Of a stretch of DNA of 64,000 nt, positions 7,234-19,133 are shown piece after piece; position 1 is the first letter of the stretch; every line of letters starts with the position of its first letter. The notes under the pieces were generated by a model that saw only the letters and a list, made by a program, of their open reading frames with translations, was not told the origin of the DNA and made no database searches. The DNA lies in assembly GCA_017559905.1 (NCBI GenBank), contig JAFYQF010000007.1:44648-108647 (forward strand), read 5' to 3'. Position numbers and translations under genes: made by a program. The DNA is from a bacterium (GTDB lineage: Bacteria > Cyanobacteriota > Vampirovibrionia > Gastranaerophilales > Gastranaerophilaceae).

Positions 7234-9761
7234 TATAAAGATTTCCTTTCTACTTGTTCAGTTGTTGAAACTTCGATTATATCGCCAACTTCAAGGTCAT
7301 TGAATTTTGCAAAAGAAATACCACATTCAAAACCTTGTGCAACTTCTTTAACATCATCTTTGAAACGTTTAAGCTGATCAATTGCACCTCTGTATATTTC
7401 TTTTCCATTTCTATAAAGAACTGCATCCTTACTTCTAACAATTTTACCTTCAGTAACGTAGCAACCTGCAATTCGGGTTGTTTTACCGATAGTAAATACT
7501 TGACGAATTTCAGCTTTACCAAGTTCAACTTCTTTAATTTCAGGTTCAAGAAGTGAAAGCATTGTTTTTTCCATATCTTCAAGAATCTGATAAATGATAT
7601 CATATTTCTTAATAGTTACGCCTTCTTTTTCAGCAGCAGCTAATGCGTTACCGTCCTCTTTTACTGTAAATCCAAGGATTAACGCACCGGATGCTGACGC
7701 CAACATTACGTCAGCCTCTGAAATATCACCAACACCTACGTGAATAATCTTTGTCTTGATTTCTTTAGAATCTAATTGTGCAATCGCTTGCGATACAGCT
7801 TCCGCAGAACCGTGAGTATTTGCTTTGATAATCAAATTCAACTGTGGAATATCTTCATCGCCAGCAACAGCTTCACGTCTAATGTGAGCAGGTAACATAG
7901 CTTCTAATCTCTTATCACGTTCTTTTTCTTTACGTTTTTCGATGATTGCTTTCATTTCTTTTTCATTTTGAACTACTTCAAAGTAATCACCTGCTTGAGG
8001 AACTTCTGTTAAACCTAAAATCTCAACTGGAGTTGAAGGTTCAGCTTTAGTAATTCTTTCACCACTATCAGAAAGTAATGCTCTAACACGACCGCAAGCT
8101 GTTCCTACAACAATACAATTACCAACTCGTAATGTACCATTTTGAACAAGAAGTGTCGCAACAGGACCTTTACCTTTATCCAAGTTAGCTTCAATTACAA
8201 CACCAGAAGCTTCAGCTTTTGGATTAGCTTTCAAATCTTGAACATCTGCAACAAGCAAGATATATTCTAACAATTCATCAATACCCAAACCTTGCAATGC
8301 TGATACTTTTACTGTAATAGTATCTCCGCCCCACTCTTCAGGAACCAAACCGTGTTCAGTTAACTGTTGAAGAATTCTATCTGGGTTTGCACTTGGTTTA
8401 TCAATTTTGTTACAAGCAACAATAATCGGCACATCTGCAGCTTTTGCGTGGTTAATAGCCTCAATAGTTTGTGGCATTATACCATCGTCTGCAGCTACTA
8501 CTAGGATTGCGATGTCTGTAGCTTTTGCACCTCTCGCACGCATTTCCGTAAACGCTTCGTGACCAGGAGTATCTACAAATACAATTTTCTTATCATTACT
8601 ATCGTCTAAATAAACAGTATAAGCACCAATAGATTGAGTAATACCACCGACCTCTGTCGCAACAATTTTGTGTTTAGAAGCTCGGATACTGTCAAGCAAT
8701 GTTGTTTTACCGTGGTCAACGTGGCCCATAATACTAACGACTGGCGCACGTTTTTTCAATAATTTTTTATCTACTTCTGTAAGAGCTTTTTGTTTTTGTT
8801 CTTTTTCAAGCTCTTCTTCCATAAACGCATCTAAATCTTCATCAAGAACTTCTAATTCATATTCTGCACAAATCTTTTTAATAACATCAACATCAATCAA
8901 CTGGTTAACTGTCGCCATAACACCTTGGAACATAAGGAATTTTACGATTTCTGCAGGTGTTTTTTGAATTTTTTCAGCCAACTCACTAATTGTCATAGGT
9001 TGAGTTACAACGATTTGAGTAACTTGTTCTACTGATTCTTCTTTTTGAGTACGTTTTTTATGTTTTTGAGCCGCAGCTTTTTCTAAAGAAATTCTTTCTT
9101 GTTCTTCTTTCTTTGAATTGAAATCTTTTTCTTTTTTCTTGTTATCGGTACGTTTTCTACTTGGACCTTTGTTTTCATAAATATCTTGAGATATTATATG
9201 ACGTTGAATAGGTTTTCTATCTTGAGAATCAGGTTTTTCGCCTTGTTTTTTAACGAAACCTGATTTTGGCTTTTCACCATCTTTAAACTGGTTTTGAGAT
9301 GGGAATGGGCGCTTACCTCTTTCTGGACGTTCAGGACGGTCAGAACGTGGTGGAAACTTTTTAGATTCGCCAGATTTTTCTCCTGCTGGAGCTTGAGGTT
9401 TTTGAGGAGCACGTCTTACAATTTCCAAACGATTTTGAGGTTTTACAACTTCAATTTGAGGACGTTTTGGTTTCTCAATCTCTACCTTTTTAACTTCAGC
9501 TTTTGGAGCTTCAACTTTCTCAACAACTTCAGGTTCTGGAGCTTTAGCTTTTTTCACAACAAAAGCTTTTGGTTTTTGCGCAGCTTTTGGCGCACCGCCA
9601 TTTTTGATTAAATCTTTCAAGCGTCTTTCCTGATCAGGAGTTAACGTACTGGAATGAGTTTTTCCTGTAATATTCATGCCGGCAAGCTTTTCTAGGATTT
9701 CCTTGCTGGTCATATTCAATTCTTTTGCTATTTCATTTATTCTTTTTGTTTCAAAACTCAT
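7233..9761 (-). CDS. infB: Translation initiation factor IF-2
   Basis: GTPase that brings initiator tRNA to the 30S subunit. The 842-residue product has two IF2N-type modules (residues about 1-50 and 255-305), separated by a long Lys/Pro/Glu-rich linker. The G domain begins near residue 340 ([10 protein letters not shown]-loop, [14 protein letters not shown]). Domains II-IV and the C-terminal fMet-tRNA-binding barrel follow. The length is normal for IF2 alpha. It overlaps ylxR by 11 nt, and its TAA overlaps the ATG of the next small gene. Confidence 0.97.
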   Translation of the reverse strand: MSFETKRINEIAKELNMTSKEILEKLAGMNITGKTHSSTLTPDQERRLKDLIKNGGAPKAAQKPKAFVVKKAKAPEPEVVEKVEAPKAEVKKVEIEKPKRPQIEVVKPQNRLEIVRRAPQKPQAPAGEKSGESKKFPPRSDRPERPERGKRPFPSQNQFKDGEKPKSGFVKKQGEKPDSQDRKPIQRHIISQDIYENKGPSRKRTDNKKKEKDFNSKKEEQERISLEKAAAQKHKKRTQKEESVEQVTQIVVTQPMTISELAEKIQKTPAEIVKFLMFQGVMATVNQLIDVDVIKKICAEYELEVLDEDLDAFMEEELEKEQKQKALTEVDKKLLKKRAPVVSIMGHVDHGKTTLLDSIRASKHKIVATEVGGITQSIGAYTVYLDDSNDKKIVFVDTPGHEAFTEMRARGAKATDIAILVVAADDGIMPQTIEAINHAKAADVPIIVACNKIDKPSANPDRILQQLTEHGLVPEEWGGDTITVKVSALQGLGIDELLEYILLVADVQDLKANPKAEASGVVIEANLDKGKGPVATLLVQNGTLRVGNCIVVGTACGRVRALLSDSGERITKAEPSTPVEILGLTEVPQAGDYFEVVQNEKEMKAIIEKRKEKERDKRLEAMLPAHIRREAVAGDEDIPQLNLIIKANTHGSAEAVSQAIAQLDSKEIKTKIIHVGVGDISEADVMLASASGALILGFTVKEDGNALAAAEKEGVTIKKYDIIYQILEDMEKTMLSLLEPEIKEVELGKAEIRQVFTIGKTTRIAGCYVTEGKIVRSKDAVLYRNGKEIYRGAIDQLKRFKDDVKEVAQGFECGISFAKFNDLEVGDIIEVSTTEQVERKSL

Positions 9762-9996
9762 TTATTAATTTCCCTTTCAGTTCTTGAGGCACAGAAGTTT
9801 TTAATGCTTTAGAAATCTTATTTTTTTTGAAAGCATTTTCTATGCAATTATTATTATAGCAAAGATATACAGATCTGCCAAATACTTTGGAGTCAGGGTT
9901 GATTATCAAGTCGCCGTGCGGGGTTTGTCTGGTGATTTTTATCATTTCTTCTTTATTATGAAGTTGTCCGCAGCCTGCACACTTTCTTTCTGACAC
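9751..9996 (-). CDS. ylxR: YlxR-family (DUF448) RNA-binding protein
   Basis: 81 residues with the YlxR pattern: CAGCG near the N-terminus, KITR, then the invariant GRSVYLCYNNNC segment and an A-F-KKNKISKAL helix. YlxR is a small nucleic-acid-binding protein usually encoded between nusA and infB; it has been linked to transcription regulation and RNase P. The start is GTG, sharing one base with the prfA stop (TAGTG). The usual nusA is not upstream; prfA takes that place. Confidence 0.9.
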   Translation of the reverse strand: MSERKCAGCGQLHNKEEMIKITRQTPHGDLIINPDSKVFGRSVYLCYNNNCIENAFKKNKISKALKTSVPQELKGKLINEF

Positions 9997-11078
9997 TAAT
10001 TTACCTCTGCTAATTTTTCCAATTTCAATTTTTGGTCATATTCCATCAAAAGCTTAATTAATTCATCAAGTTCACCTTCGATAACAGTCCACACGTTCAA
10101 ATTGTGATTTAATCTGTGGTCTGTTAATCTACCTTGAGGGAAGTTATACGTTCTAATACGTTCACTTCTGTCACCCGTACCAACTTGAGATCTACGCAAG
10201 TCTGTAATTTCTTGCATTTGCTTTTGAACTTCCATATCATACAACTTTGCCTTCAAAATCTGCAAAGCACGTTCTTTGTTTTGCAATTGAGAACGTTCTT
10301 CTGTACAGAAAATCATAATACCTGTAGGTTTGTGGAATACACGTGCAGCAGTTTCAACTTTGTTTACGTTTTGACCACCTGCACCACCTGAACGAGCCGT
10401 TGTAATTTCAACATCGTTCATATTCAAATTAACCTCAACGTCATTAACTTCAGGCATTACAGCAACAGTTGCTGTTGATGTATGAACTCTTCCTTGAGAT
10501 TCTGTTGCAGGAACCCTCTGAACCCTGTGAACACCTGATTCATACTTTAATTGAGAGTATACTGCATCACCCTTTATTGAAATAATAATTTCAGAAACGC
10601 CACCAGCTTCACATTCAGTTTTTGATAAAACTTGAGTTTGCCAACCTTTTTTGTCAGCATATCTCATATACATTCTTGCCAAATCTCCAGCAAAAATATT
10701 AGCTTCATCACCACCAGCTCCGCCACGAATTTCTAACATAATATCTTTATCATCCATCGGGTCACGAGGAAGTAATAATATTTTCATTTTTTCTTCATAC
10801 TCGGGGATTTTTGCTTCATTTTCTTCCATTTCAGCCTTCAAGAAAGACTTCATTTCATCATCGCTTTCTTGGTGTATCATTTCCTTTGCTTCTTCAATAG
10901 CATCAACTGCTTTTTTCCAAGCATAATAAAGTTCAACTGTTTCTTCCATTGATTTTCTTTGTTTAGACAAATCTCTGAAACGGTTGTAATCTTGAATTAC
11001 AGCAGGATCTGACAATATAACGCCGAGTTCATTATATTTCTTTTCTATTTGAAGAATTTTATCTAACATATCTTTCAT
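9996..11078 (-). CDS. prfA: Peptide chain release factor 1
   Basis: RF1 releases finished proteins at UAA and UAG. The 360-residue product has the GGQ peptidyl-hydrolysis motif ([15 protein letters not shown]), the PAT codon-recognition element ([20 protein letters not shown]), which marks RF1 rather than RF2, and the C-terminal [17 protein letters not shown]. First gene of the ylxR-infB-rbfA-truB operon. A TATAAT ends exactly 6 nt before the first ATG, giving a leaderless start. A second in-frame ATG three codons later (MLDKI, the commoner RF1 start) is the alternative. Confidence 0.96.
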   Translation of the reverse strand: MKDMLDKILQIEKKYNELGVILSDPAVIQDYNRFRDLSKQRKSMEETVELYYAWKKAVDAIEEAKEMIHQESDDEMKSFLKAEMEENEAKIPEYEEKMKILLLPRDPMDDKDIMLEIRGGAGGDEANIFAGDLARMYMRYADKKGWQTQVLSKTECEAGGVSEIIISIKGDAVYSQLKYESGVHRVQRVPATESQGRVHTSTATVAVMPEVNDVEVNLNMNDVEITTARSGGAGGQNVNKVETAARVFHKPTGIMIFCTEERSQLQNKERALQILKAKLYDMEVQKQMQEITDLRRSQVGTGDRSERIRTYNFPQGRLTDHRLNHNLNVWTVIEGELDELIKLLMEYDQKLKLEKLAEVN

Positions 11079-11084
11079 ACCCCG

Positions 11085-11112
11085 ATTATAACAGGAACAA
11101 ATTTTTTTTCAA
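11085..11112 (-). promoter_or_regulatory. Promoter of the prfA-infB operon (leaderless type)
   Basis: On the minus strand TTGAAA (11107-11112), 16 nt, then an extended -10 TGTTATAAT whose hexamer occupies 11085-11090. Only 6 nt (cggggt) separate it from the prfA ATG, so transcription should begin at or within a base or two of the start codon. Confidence 0.65.
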
Positions 11113-11147
11113 ATATCATTTAACTGTATGAAATCAAGCCCATTGAA

Positions 11148-11177
11148 TTGACCTAAACTTTGAATTTTTAGTACAAT
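11148..11177 (+). promoter_or_regulatory. Promoter of the TerC-like gene
   Basis: TTGACC at 11148-11153, an 18-nt spacer, TACAAT at 11172-11177. An SD (aggag) follows before the ATG at 11213. No yybP-ykoY-type manganese riboswitch, often found ahead of TerC-like genes, could be recognised in this short leader. Confidence 0.6.
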
Positions 11178-11212
11178 CAAAATCAGATAGTACACGATAG
11201 GAGAAAATTAAT

Positions 11213-12265
11213 ATGTCAAAATACTTTATGGGGTCTTACTTTGTGACCATAGTGGGGCTTATCACGGCATTTCTTTGGGGTAATCACGTTACTCCAGGTA
11301 GCGGTTGGGCGTGCGTGTTCATTGCAATCGTATTGAGTGTTCTTGAAGTTAGCTTGTCGTTTGACAACGCAGTAGTTAACGCTATGAAACTAGAAAAAAT
11401 GAATGACACTTGGCGACATAGATTTTTAACTTGGGGGATTGCAATTGCAGTTTTCGGGATGAGATTTGTGTTCCCAATTTTAGTTGTTTCAATTTTTGCA
11501 AAATTAGGTATGTACGAAGTTGCAAAAATAGCACTTACTGACGCTGATAAATATGCACACTATCTACACGAAACTCACGCACCAATTGTAACCTTTGGTG
11601 GAACATTCTTAATGATGTTATTCTTAAACTATTTCTTTAATCACGAAAAAGAAGTTCATTGGTTGAGAAAAATTGAAGAAACTCTATCTCACCTTGACCA
11701 CTTTAAAGGTATCGAAGTCGTAATCTCATTGTTTGCACTAATTGCAACTCAACACTTTATCCACGGCGAACAAAATCACGCAGTACTTCTTGCAGGGCTT
11801 GCGGGTATTATAACTTACTTGGTAATCGACGGCGTTACAAGTTATCTTGAAAAAAGAGAAGAAATGCGCCTTGCTCAATGTGCTGAAAATGTAAAATGTG
11901 GTGGACTAATGGCGTTCATCTATCTTGAACTTATTGATGCTTCATTCTCTCTTGATGGAGTACTTGGTGCATTCGCTTTAAGTAAAGATATTATCATCAT
12001 ATCAATCGGGCTTGCAATCGGTGCAATGTTCGTACGTTCTCTTACAATTATGCTAGTTGAAAAGAAAACTCTTGCTCAATTTATTTATCTAGAATCAGGT
12101 GCACACTGGGCAATTGGAGCTTTATCTATACTTATGATGATTTCTGCGGTTAGAGAAGTCCCTGAAGTTCTGACAGGTTTAATCGGACTTGCATTCATCA
12201 TTGCAGCATTCATTTCTTCAGTTAGACACAACAAAAAATTAGAAAATTGCATCGTTGAACAATAA
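11213..12265 (+). CDS. TerC/DUF475-family integral membrane protein
   Basis: 350 residues with about nine hydrophobic helices. The DUF475 branch of the TerC superfamily is recognisable from VLSVLEVSLSFDNAVVNAM near residue 45-60 and the matching second half FIYLELIDASFSLDGVLGAF at about 235-255. Both halves carry the conserved Asp/Glu residues in membrane helices. TerC-like proteins are associated with tellurite resistance and with manganese or other metal export; the substrate here is unknown. It is a single-gene unit between a promoter at 11148 and a strong terminator at 12288. Confidence 0.85.
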   Translation: MSKYFMGSYFVTIVGLITAFLWGNHVTPGSGWACVFIAIVLSVLEVSLSFDNAVVNAMKLEKMNDTWRHRFLTWGIAIAVFGMRFVFPILVVSIFAKLGMYEVAKIALTDADKYAHYLHETHAPIVTFGGTFLMMLFLNYFFNHEKEVHWLRKIEETLSHLDHFKGIEVVISLFALIATQHFIHGEQNHAVLLAGLAGIITYLVIDGVTSYLEKREEMRLAQCAENVKCGGLMAFIYLELIDASFSLDGVLGAFALSKDIIIISIGLAIGAMFVRSLTIMLVEKKTLAQFIYLESGAHWAIGALSILMMISAVREVPEVLTGLIGLAFIIAAFISSVRHNKKLENCIVEQ

Positions 12266-12287
12266 GCAAAAATATCACAATAAAAAC

Positions 12288-12329
12288 GAGCGAATAGGTT
12301 CAAAGAAAAGAACTTATTCGCTCATTTTT
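12288..12329. terminator. Bidirectional terminator between TerC-like gene and ahcY
   Basis: 14-bp stem (gagcgaataggttc at 12288-12301 with gaacttattcgctc at 12310-12323, one G-U/A-C variation) and an 8-nt loop, followed by a T-run on the plus strand. It lies between two convergent genes. Confidence 0.85.
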
Positions 12330-12348
12330 TATCTACTTTTATAGAAAA

Positions 12349-13647
<1,299 letters not shown>

Positions 13648-13762
13648 TTATAGAATATAAAAAATCATTAGGGAATAAATGTAAAAATTTCTTAATAAAG
13701 AAATGGAATTTGACAAAATTTTTTATTCACGACAGTTATAAACATGGAAACAAGGAGTGCGT

Positions 13763-16700
13763 GTGAAAGTCAATTTTGATTTAAGGAATACTAAAATAAA
13801 CCACAAGGAAATTAGTTTTGAAGGATATAAACCTGTTAAGAATAATGACGGGAATTTAGTTTATGAATTCAATTACCCTTACGATGCAAATCTATACGAT
13901 TGTTATTTGGAAATTTGCACACTAGGCAAGGATAAAAAGAATAATTACTATGTTCAAAAAGGCTTAAAAAATCTTGAGAGCCCTGACGGTTTCTACAAAT
14001 TAAATCCTGACGGTAACAAAATTGACCTATCTAGCACGTTTGGGGTAAGAGCGGATCAAGATTTCGCATACCACTACGTTCTAGTGCAAAAAGGCGTAGA
14101 TAGAAGAAGCAACGACGCAAAACCTGTATACAAAATTGATGCTGGAGATTACATAGACTCAACAAGAACAAGCGGAGCGCACGAAATATACAACGTTGTT
14201 ACTGCTAACGGTTCTAAAACTGTAAAAACAGGCGCTATGAAATTGTTAATACCTGACTTTTACAACCCATTATGGGCCTATGATAAAGACGGCAAAATTA
14301 TTAAAAATTCTAAAATCAAAGATATTAGAAACATGACAAAAACTTTTGCAAACAAAGTTGGCGGAAGTCTTGCTGGTATCGAAAAAGACGTTATTGATGG
14401 CAAATTTAATGGCTATGAAAGAATTATTTCCACTCCAATATTCACAGATGACAGCTTGTCTGGACACGGATATTGGAACAAAAACTGTATGCAAATGGTT
14501 CACGAATTAGGAAATATCAACAACTATGCATCTCTACAAAGAGAAATGTTCAAAAAAGGTATTAACTTTGTTTCTGACGGAGCTTTTGTTAACGAAGGTT
14601 TAGAAGGTATCCACTTCAAACACGTATTGAAATGGGGTGAAGATTCACCTTACTTCAATTGGTTTAAAGCACACAACCTAAAAAATGGGCCTCTTACTCT
14701 TGGGGTATTTCCTAAAAATAACAACTTTGTTTCTCACAAACTTGTAAACGCACCATTTGTTTGCATTCAAGACCCCAAAACAGGTAAAATTACAACTAAA
14801 TCTAATAGCCACTATACAGACAAACAACCAACTTATATTCAAATTTTTGATAACAGATTGGTTAGTGAAGCTACTAAAAAAGACCCTCAAAAACTTATCA
14901 GATCATACGACAAACCTGATACAGGAAATCCGGTTGACATAAACACTCACAATGACACCCTCGTTCCTTATTCATTTGAAATTGATCCGCAAGTATATTT
15001 GAAAAATATTGCAAGATTAAATGAGTTCAATTCAAATAACAAAAATAATAAAATTACGCTTGATAGCTATATGGGAACTCGTTTCGTTTCTAAATTTGAA
15101 AACTTTGAGCTTGAAGAAAAGTTTGAAAGTAAATTTGAAACTTGGGATGCGAACACTGATATTCCAAAATTGAATTTTGTATATTCAAATGCAGATACAG
15201 CATACGTAACTCTCAATTTCGAAAACGACAAACAAGAAGATAAAATAAAATTCCTTGAACGTAAAAACTATGAGGTTCAAGACTACGTAATAACTGCTGG
15301 TAAATATTGGACTGGCAAGACTTCAGACATTTTAAATCTATACGTTGCTCAACAACTTAAAGGTGTAAAACCTCAAAATCCTAACCTAGTTTACGCAAAA
15401 ATCCTTGAAAATATTAACACAGAAAAATTCCCAGAAAAATTAAAAAAAGAAATTAATTTTGAAGTTGTTCAAAACGTATTAAATGACGACTACAGAATGC
15501 CTGAAACAAAATCTACTTTGGAATACAAAGACCTTGTTCTCGCAGGAATAATGAATTTACCGCTTGATTCAATTGAGTTTGGCGATAACTTAACAACAGT
15601 TTTAGCCAGCCCATACATTACAAAGCGTGCAACCAGCAAAGAAACTCTTGGCACATCAAGATATCAAATGTATAAAAATGGTAACCCTCATTTGCCTGAT
15701 GAATACAAAAACACTTACAAAAAAATGGACAGCATCTACGCAAATGAACTTCATAACTACACAACAGAAATTCTTGCAAACTTAAATGAAATGGTACCAA
15801 CGCTTTATGATGGTTATAACACAACCACATACGGTAAATATGTACTACCAATGATTACTGAAATCATTGCAAAACACGCAATCGTAACAGCTCTTGCTCC
15901 AAAAACAAAATTCACGATTGACAAAACTTCTGGAGAAATTGCATACGACTACGACGAACTTAAAAATGTATCGTTAGAAACTTTAGGAATAAATGCTTCT
16001 AGCCCTGAAGATGAAGCTAAACAAGTTCTTAATAAAATTCAACAAGGGCTTAAAAAACTCACAAAAGAAGACAAAACAGCTCTCATCGAAGCTCTATACA
16101 CAATGTTAAAAGGCACAAACGAACACAGTTTCAGACTTGCAGAAGTAATTAATGACAGAATCAACGCAGGTCTTGACTGGAGAATTGACGCAACTAAAGA
16201 TATTGCAAATATGGACGGCTTAAGAGATAAAGGCGAAAACCTAGACAAAACTTGGACTAAAGTTACAAACTTCTGGAAAGCATTCTCTAAAGGCGTATAC
16301 TCTCAAAATCCAAACGCATACATTGTTGCAGAAATTACAGATGAAGATGACTTGTTCCAAAATTATCAAAACTCTTCTGCAAAATATAATTCAGGCGGAG
16401 AAATGGTGAAAAAATTCCTTCGTGAAACAGGAATGACTGCAACTGCAAACTATTCATATTATTTCTCATCAATACTAAATCTATTTGGAAAACACTTTGA
16501 CAACAACGACAGATACGACACTCAAGGCGGATTTAACGAAGGCGCAAGCCATAGAATGTACGACAAATCAAATTCATTCTTCGAACTTATGCCTTTCAAA
16601 TCAATACTTGGTTCTTACAACTTCGTCGGAAACCACGACAAAGCTAGAGTATTGCACGGACTAATCGTTAACACAGATTGGTACAATCAGGATTTGTCTG

Positions 16701-17941
16701 ATCCAAATAATTTCGAATATAGAGAAAAAGCATATAGAATATTATCAGGAAACTTTTTAGATCCAACTATTCCTTGCGAATCAGAAGAATTTGCAAAAAG
16801 AGATGAATACAAAAATCAAGTAAAATTATTTATTAAAACAGTAGATTTTTCTAATGCAAACACTAAAGCTTTAGCAATGGCTGAAAGCTTGCAAAAAGGC
16901 TTTGAAAAAGCAATTTCGTCAGAATACCCTTATGCAAAATTCAAAAATGCTAACGAAACAATTTCAGGAGCTATTTACAAATCAATCGGCGAACTTGCTA
17001 ACGGCAAATATCTAGGCAAAAACTTTAGTTCAGAAGGCTTTGGCGTAAAACCAATTGAAACAGCAGTTAAATTAGTTCTAAATCAAGCTATAAAAGAACA
17101 CGGTTTGAATCTAAATAACAAAGAACTTCAAACCTTACAAGACAATACCATCAGAGCAATTTTAGAACCTGCACTAGGAAAACTTGTTGCGATGACAGAA
17201 GTTCTTTCTGTAATGCCTGGTATGCCAACACTTTACGCTGGCGACGATTTGGGCGCTACGGGCTACGAATCAACAACTAAAAACATTTATGTTCAAAACC
17301 GTTCTTACATCAGAAGAGAATGGGCAGCTCCAAAAAATGAAGCGTTTGATTTTATCAGAAAACATTACTTGAAGATGAATAAAATTATGACAACACGCTC
17401 TAATCCAAATCTTCACGCTCTAAACGACGGTGCTCCATTCTTACTACCAATCCAGAAAGGTGTTGCTTCTAACAATCAACCAATTGATATGTCTGCAATT
17501 TTAAGACAAGGTTCCGATGGTTCAGTTGTAGTTTCATTAATCAACACCGCCGGTATTGATACTCAATTCGACCATAACTACAATCCTTTACAAGTAAAAT
17601 TAGATCGTATTGAAGTGTCTGACTTGAACGAATATAATCCAAGAAAACTTACCAAAGGTTTGACACAAGGTATAATTTTGTACAATGCAAACAATGAAAA
17701 CGAAACTTATATGGTAAAAGAACTTTATGGTAAAAACTTCATTAAACGAGTAAACCTAAACCCTGATGGAACTATAAGAGAAGAACTTCCAACCTACGTC
17801 AATGGAACAACTCTTACACTTTATTCAAAACCGAAAAAACAATATGTTTCAACTCCAGTATACAATAATATTGGTCCAAAAAAGTACGATAGACCGACAG
17901 CTCCAAAAGTTGGTGAAAAATTACTTTATGCAGGAGCATAG
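13763..17941 (+). CDS. Very large GH13 alpha-amylase-superfamily enzyme
   Basis: 1392 residues, more than twice the usual GH13 length. The catalytic triad is visible: nucleophile D809 in DWRIDATKDI, acid/base E857 in YIVAEITDEDD, and D959 in FVGNHDKAR. The C-terminal part keeps the MPGMPTLYAGDD block seen before domain C of many amylases. A DGAFVNEG-type element occurs near residue 275. About 500 residues of extra sequence separate the first conserved region from the nucleophile. No Sec signal peptide is present; the protein begins with the MKVNFDLRN..ISFEGY peptide shared with other proteins here. The GTG at 13763 is chosen because aaggag lies 5 nt upstream. It probably acts on storage or dietary alpha-glucan; the reaction is not determined. 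Confidence 0.82.
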   Translation: MKVNFDLRNTKINHKEISFEGYKPVKNNDGNLVYEFNYPYDANLYDCYLEICTLGKDKKNNYYVQKGLKNLESPDGFYKLNPDGNKIDLSSTFGVRADQDFAYHYVLVQKGVDRRSNDAKPVYKIDAGDYIDSTRTSGAHEIYNVVTANGSKTVKTGAMKLLIPDFYNPLWAYDKDGKIIKNSKIKDIRNMTKTFANKVGGSLAGIEKDVIDGKFNGYERIISTPIFTDDSLSGHGYWNKNCMQMVHELGNINNYASLQREMFKKGINFVSDGAFVNEGLEGIHFKHVLKWGEDSPYFNWFKAHNLKNGPLTLGVFPKNNNFVSHKLVNAPFVCIQDPKTGKITTKSNSHYTDKQPTYIQIFDNRLVSEATKKDPQKLIRSYDKPDTGNPVDINTHNDTLVPYSFEIDPQVYLKNIARLNEFNSNNKNNKITLDSYMGTRFVSKFENFELEEKFESKFETWDANTDIPKLNFVYSNADTAYVTLNFENDKQEDKIKFLERKNYEVQDYVITAGKYWTGKTSDILNLYVAQQLKGVKPQNPNLVYAKILENINTEKFPEKLKKEINFEVVQNVLNDDYRMPETKSTLEYKDLVLAGIMNLPLDSIEFGDNLTTVLASPYITKRATSKETLGTSRYQMYKNGNPHLPDEYKNTYKKMDSIYANELHNYTTEILANLNEMVPTLYDGYNTTTYGKYVLPMITEIIAKHAIVTALAPKTKFTIDKTSGEIAYDYDELKNVSLETLGINASSPEDEAKQVLNKIQQGLKKLTKEDKTALIEALYTMLKGTNEHSFRLAEVINDRINAGLDWRIDATKDIANMDGLRDKGENLDKTWTKVTNFWKAFSKGVYSQNPNAYIVAEITDEDDLFQNYQNSSAKYNSGGEMVKKFLRETGMTATANYSYYFSSILNLFGKHFDNNDRYDTQGGFNEGASHRMYDKSNSFFELMPFKSILGSYNFVGNHDKARVLHGLIVNTDWYNQDLSDPNNFEYREKAYRILSGNFLDPTIPCESEEFAKRDEYKNQVKLFIKTVDFSNANTKALAMAESLQKGFEKAISSEYPYAKFKNANETISGAIYKSIGELANGKYLGKNFSSEGFGVKPIETAVKLVLNQAIKEHGLNLNNKELQTLQDNTIRAILEPALGKLVAMTEVLSVMPGMPTLYAGDDLGATGYESTTKNIYVQNRSYIRREWAAPKNEAFDFIRKHYLKMNKIMTTRSNPNLHALNDGAPFLLPIQKGVASNNQPIDMSAILRQGSDGSVVVSLINTAGIDTQFDHNYNPLQVKLDRIEVSDLNEYNPRKLTKGLTQGIILYNANNENETYMVKELYGKNFIKRVNLNPDGTIREELPTYVNGTTLTLYSKPKKQYVSTPVYNNIGPKKYDRPTAPKVGEKLLYAGA

Positions 17942-17965
17942 TTAATTTATAAAAAATACAACAAA

Positions 17966-17996
17966 AAATCCCGTTTCAATAACGGGATTTTTTACT
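17966..17996. terminator. Terminator between GH13 gene and ychF
   Basis: 10-bp perfect stem (aaatcccgtt / aacgggattt, 17966-17975 and 17981-17990) with a 5-nt loop, T-run to the right and A-run to the left, so it can serve both convergent genes. Confidence 0.88.
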
Positions 17997-18014
17997 TTCT
18001 AATATTTATTTTTA

Positions 18015-19112
18015 CTAAACTGAAAATCTAAAGTGAACTAAATCGCCATCTTGAACAACATAATCTTTGCCTTCAAGACGAGTTACACCTTTCTCTTTGC
18101 AAGCTGCATAACTTCCACAAGCAACAAACTCTTCATAAGGAGTAATTTCAGCCCTAATAAACCCTTTTTCAAAGTCAGTGTGAATAACACCAGCTGCTTG
18201 AGGAGCTTTTGCACCCGCAGGAATTGTCCATGCGTGAACTTCTTTTTCACCTGCAGTAATAAACGTTCTTAAATTTAACAGTTTATATACTGATTTAATC
18301 ATACGGTTAATACCGCTATCTTCGATACCTAATTCTGTTAAGTATTCTTTAGCTTCATCTTCACCAAGTTCAGCTAATTCTTCTTCAATTTTTGCAGAAA
18401 TCAAAACAACTTCCGCATTGTGTTTTGAAGCATATTCTTGAACTTGCCTTGTGTAATCGTTACCATCTTTCAAGTCATATTCAGAAACATTTGCCGCATA
18501 AATTACAGGTTTTGTTGACATCAAATTCAACTGTTTTACAACTGCAATTTCATCACCTTCAAAATGATCATTTACATTTATAAAAGTACCTTCGGAAAGA
18601 AGTTCTGAAAGTTTTGTCAAAACTTTATCTTCAAGAACGGCATCTTTATCTCCGCCTTTTGCTTGTTTTGCAATGCGAGCTTGACGTTTTTCAACAGACG
18701 CCAAATCAGCAAGCGCTAATTCTGTATTAATAACTTCAATATCATCAAGTGGATTAACTTTTCCTGCAACGTGAATTGTATTTGGGTCATCGAAACATCT
18801 TACAACTTGAATAATTGCATCAACTTCACGAATATTATGCAGGAACTGGTTTCCTAACCCTTCACCTTTACTTGCGCCTTTTACCAAACCTGCAATATCA
18901 ACAAATTCGATTGCTGTTGGTATAATATCAGAACATTTGCAAAGTTTTTGCAAAACTTCCAATCTTTCATCAGGAACTGTAACAACACCTACATTTGGTT
19001 CAATTGTACAGAACGGATAGTTTGCACTTTGTGCATTTTTTGCACTTGTTAACGCATTAAATAAAGTTGATTTTCCAACATTTGGTAATCCGACAATACC
19101 TGTTCTTAACAT
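18015..19112 (-). CDS. ychF: Redox-responsive ATPase YchF (Obg-like ATPase)
   Basis: 365 residues. P-loop GLPNVGKST at 8-16, the [20 protein letters not shown] switch region, the unusual nucleotide-specificity motif (NVSE) that favours ATP over GTP, and a C-terminal TGS domain ending in [23 protein letters not shown] sequence ([19 protein letters not shown]). YchF binds ribosomes and is a negative regulator of oxidative-stress responses. It lies 21 nt downstream of secA and is probably co-transcribed with it. Confidence 0.96.
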   Translation of the reverse strand: MLRTGIVGLPNVGKSTLFNALTSAKNAQSANYPFCTIEPNVGVVTVPDERLEVLQKLCKCSDIIPTAIEFVDIAGLVKGASKGEGLGNQFLHNIREVDAIIQVVRCFDDPNTIHVAGKVNPLDDIEVINTELALADLASVEKRQARIAKQAKGGDKDAVLEDKVLTKLSELLSEGTFINVNDHFEGDEIAVVKQLNLMSTKPVIYAANVSEYDLKDGNDYTRQVQEYASKHNAEVVLISAKIEEELAELGEDEAKEYLTELGIEDSGINRMIKSVYKLLNLRTFITAGEKEVHAWTIPAGAKAPQAAGVIHTDFEKGFIRAEITPYEEFVACGSYAACKEKGVTRLEGKDYVVQDGDLVHFRFSV

Positions 19113-19133
19113 ATTTATATTTCCTTTTCTATT

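Noticed and set aside
11079..11212. yybP-ykoY manganese riboswitch before the TerC-like gene
   Set aside because: The leader is only about 30 nt after the predicted start of transcription, and no riboswitch core is visible.
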